DNA of 34,840 nt, from positions 1-34,840 of the forward strand of contig JAYMTF010000504.1 of assembly GCA_036897485.1 (NCBI GenBank), given 5' to 3'. Position 1 is the first letter of the stretch; each line of letters begins with the position of its first letter. The notes beneath the pieces are model-generated. The model was not told the origin of the DNA, did not search any database, and worked only from the letters and a program-made list of their open reading frames with translations. Shown piece by piece: positions 34,135 through 34,840 of the stretch. Source of the DNA: Pelargonium nanum (taxonomy: Eukaryota; Streptophyta; Magnoliopsida; Geraniales; Geraniaceae). A program made the position numbers and the translations under genes.

Positions 34135-34840
34135 TGATTGGTCCTCCTCCTTTGCTTTCATTGTGTGACATGAGACAAATCACACTTAAGTTCTCTTAAA
34201 TTATTGTATAATGTTGCATGTGGCAGGGCAGAACTGGGGCCGTGTTGATAATTGTAGATACAATTGTTGTTTTTTATGCGTGGATGCATCTCTCCCTGTA
34301 CTGGACCAATTTGTGGATCAAAGAGTGGACCGTATGATAGATGATGGTTTACTTGATGAAGTCTACGACATCTACAATATGAATATGGATTACACTCGAG
34401 GTTTGCAGCAGGCTATTGGTGTTCGGGAATTTGAGGATTTTCTAAGTTTTTACCTTTGTGACGGTCGAAGTGACGAAGCAAAGATTTTGATTGACGAACC
34501 TCACCTTGTGGTGTCAATGAATAAATATGATAAGATGTTCACAGAGAAGATGAAGACAATTCTGGATTCATCAAATAACAGCAAGCTCAAATTTATGCTG
34601 AAAGAAGCAATTGACAAAGTAAAATTAAACACTCGAAGACTTGTACGCCGTCAAGTAAGTTAATTTACTTTATTCTCCTTAATGAATCTCATTTCTCTAG
34701 GACTTGCATGTGCATGCCTTGTTTGCAGGCTATTACTATGTTTTGTTTCTTTGCATGCTGTATGTTAAATCACATTGAATTAGACAAGGATACAACTAAC
34801 CAATTTCGAATATTATGAACAAGTCCCTTAATTGCTTATG
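31464..34840 (+). CDS. IPT2: tRNA isopentenyltransferase (tRNA dimethylallyltransferase), IPT2-like; 3' part beyond the window
   Basis: Adds a dimethylallyl group to A37 of tRNAs reading UNN codons; breakdown of such tRNA yields cis-zeatin-type cytokinins (family knowledge). Visible exons: 31464-31704, 31795-31874, 32736-32804, 33440-33512, 33579-33700, 33821-33895 and 34232-34654, giving 361 residues in one frame and ending at a good donor (CAA|GTAAGT). P-loop GPTGSGKS is at residues 34-41, followed by the family motif IINADSMQVYQGLD and, later, VIVGGTNYYIQ and NNHRKVKQYL. The sequence follows Arabidopsis IPT2 (cytosolic, eukaryotic type) rather than plastid IPT9. In the family about 100 more residues follow, with a C2H2-like finger; they should lie right of 34840. 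Exon 5 has a NAGNAG acceptor. Confidence 0.93.
32408..32577 (+). mobile_element. Probable hAT-type MITE in IPT2 intron 2, ~170 bp
   Basis: The left end tagaggtggcagtttggg and the inverted word attgccagctt near 32560 fit the TAGAGCTGGCAATT end family. Flanks tagagaag (32400-32407) and gagagaag (32578-32585) match at 7 of 8, but this limit leaves a few extra bases outside the right inverted repeat, so the exact right end is uncertain. Inner words gggtcgggt and gacccgaaccca are typical of the family. The body does not code. Confidence 0.55.
34099..34133 (+). repeat. Poly-T tract, 35 bases, in IPT2 intron 6
   Basis: An uninterrupted run of T lies about 100 bases before the exon 7 acceptor. Such runs vary in length and are prone to sequencing error. 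A poly-A tail of an element inserted in reverse is possible, but no body was recognised. Confidence 0.9.

Noticed and set aside
1746-34840. A biosynthetic or defence gene cluster
   Set aside because: The five genes belong to unrelated pathways, and only the ABCG gene is plausibly defence-linked. Nothing suggests joint function.

Overview
The window is nuclear DNA of a flowering plant, almost certainly a eudicot. The genes are rich in GT-AG introns, the spacers are AT-rich, and the proteins are plant types (HDA9-class deacetylase, PDR/ABCG transporter, XS-domain protein, tRNA isopentenyltransferase). I cannot fix the family or species.

Layout from left to right. 1-1745: spacer, possibly with the 5' leader of a gene running off the left edge on the minus strand. 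1746-7259 (-): complete HDA9-like class I histone deacetylase, 14 coding exons, 430 aa. 7260-8700: shared upstream region holding a tRNA-derived SINE head and a three-copy repeat. About 8740-12300 (+): small COX7a-like cytochrome c oxidase subunit (68 aa), with a 2.4 kb leader intron built of about six degenerate 290-bp repeats and a second intron holding two nested hAT-type MITEs. 12300-16500: spacer with several hAT-type remnants. 16811-24557 (+): complete PDR-type ABCG transporter closest to ABCG34/PDR6, 19 exons, 1,449 aa. 24558-25550: convergent spacer with a Stowaway-like remnant. 25551-30163 (-): three-exon XS-domain protein (944 aa). 30164-31463: divergent spacer with telo-boxes. 31464 to beyond the right edge (+): tRNA isopentenyltransferase of the IPT2 type, seven exons visible (361 aa), 3' end missing.

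I derived the exon models by hand from splice signals and from remembered family sequences. Each keeps one open frame with consistent phases, which strongly supports the four complete genes and the partial fifth. The five genes are unrelated housekeeping or defence genes: chromatin deacetylation, respiration, plasma-membrane export, RNA-related XS function and tRNA modification. I see no operon-like or pathway cluster and no new multi-gene system. The unusual content is in the noncoding DNA: a repeated hAT MITE family sharing a TAGAGCTGGCAATT-like end (one copy nested in another), the repeat array in the COX7a leader intron, and a tandem duplication in HDA9 intron 1 that copies the 5' splice site. 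In the proteins, the oddest feature is a four-fold basic repeat in the XS-domain protein.
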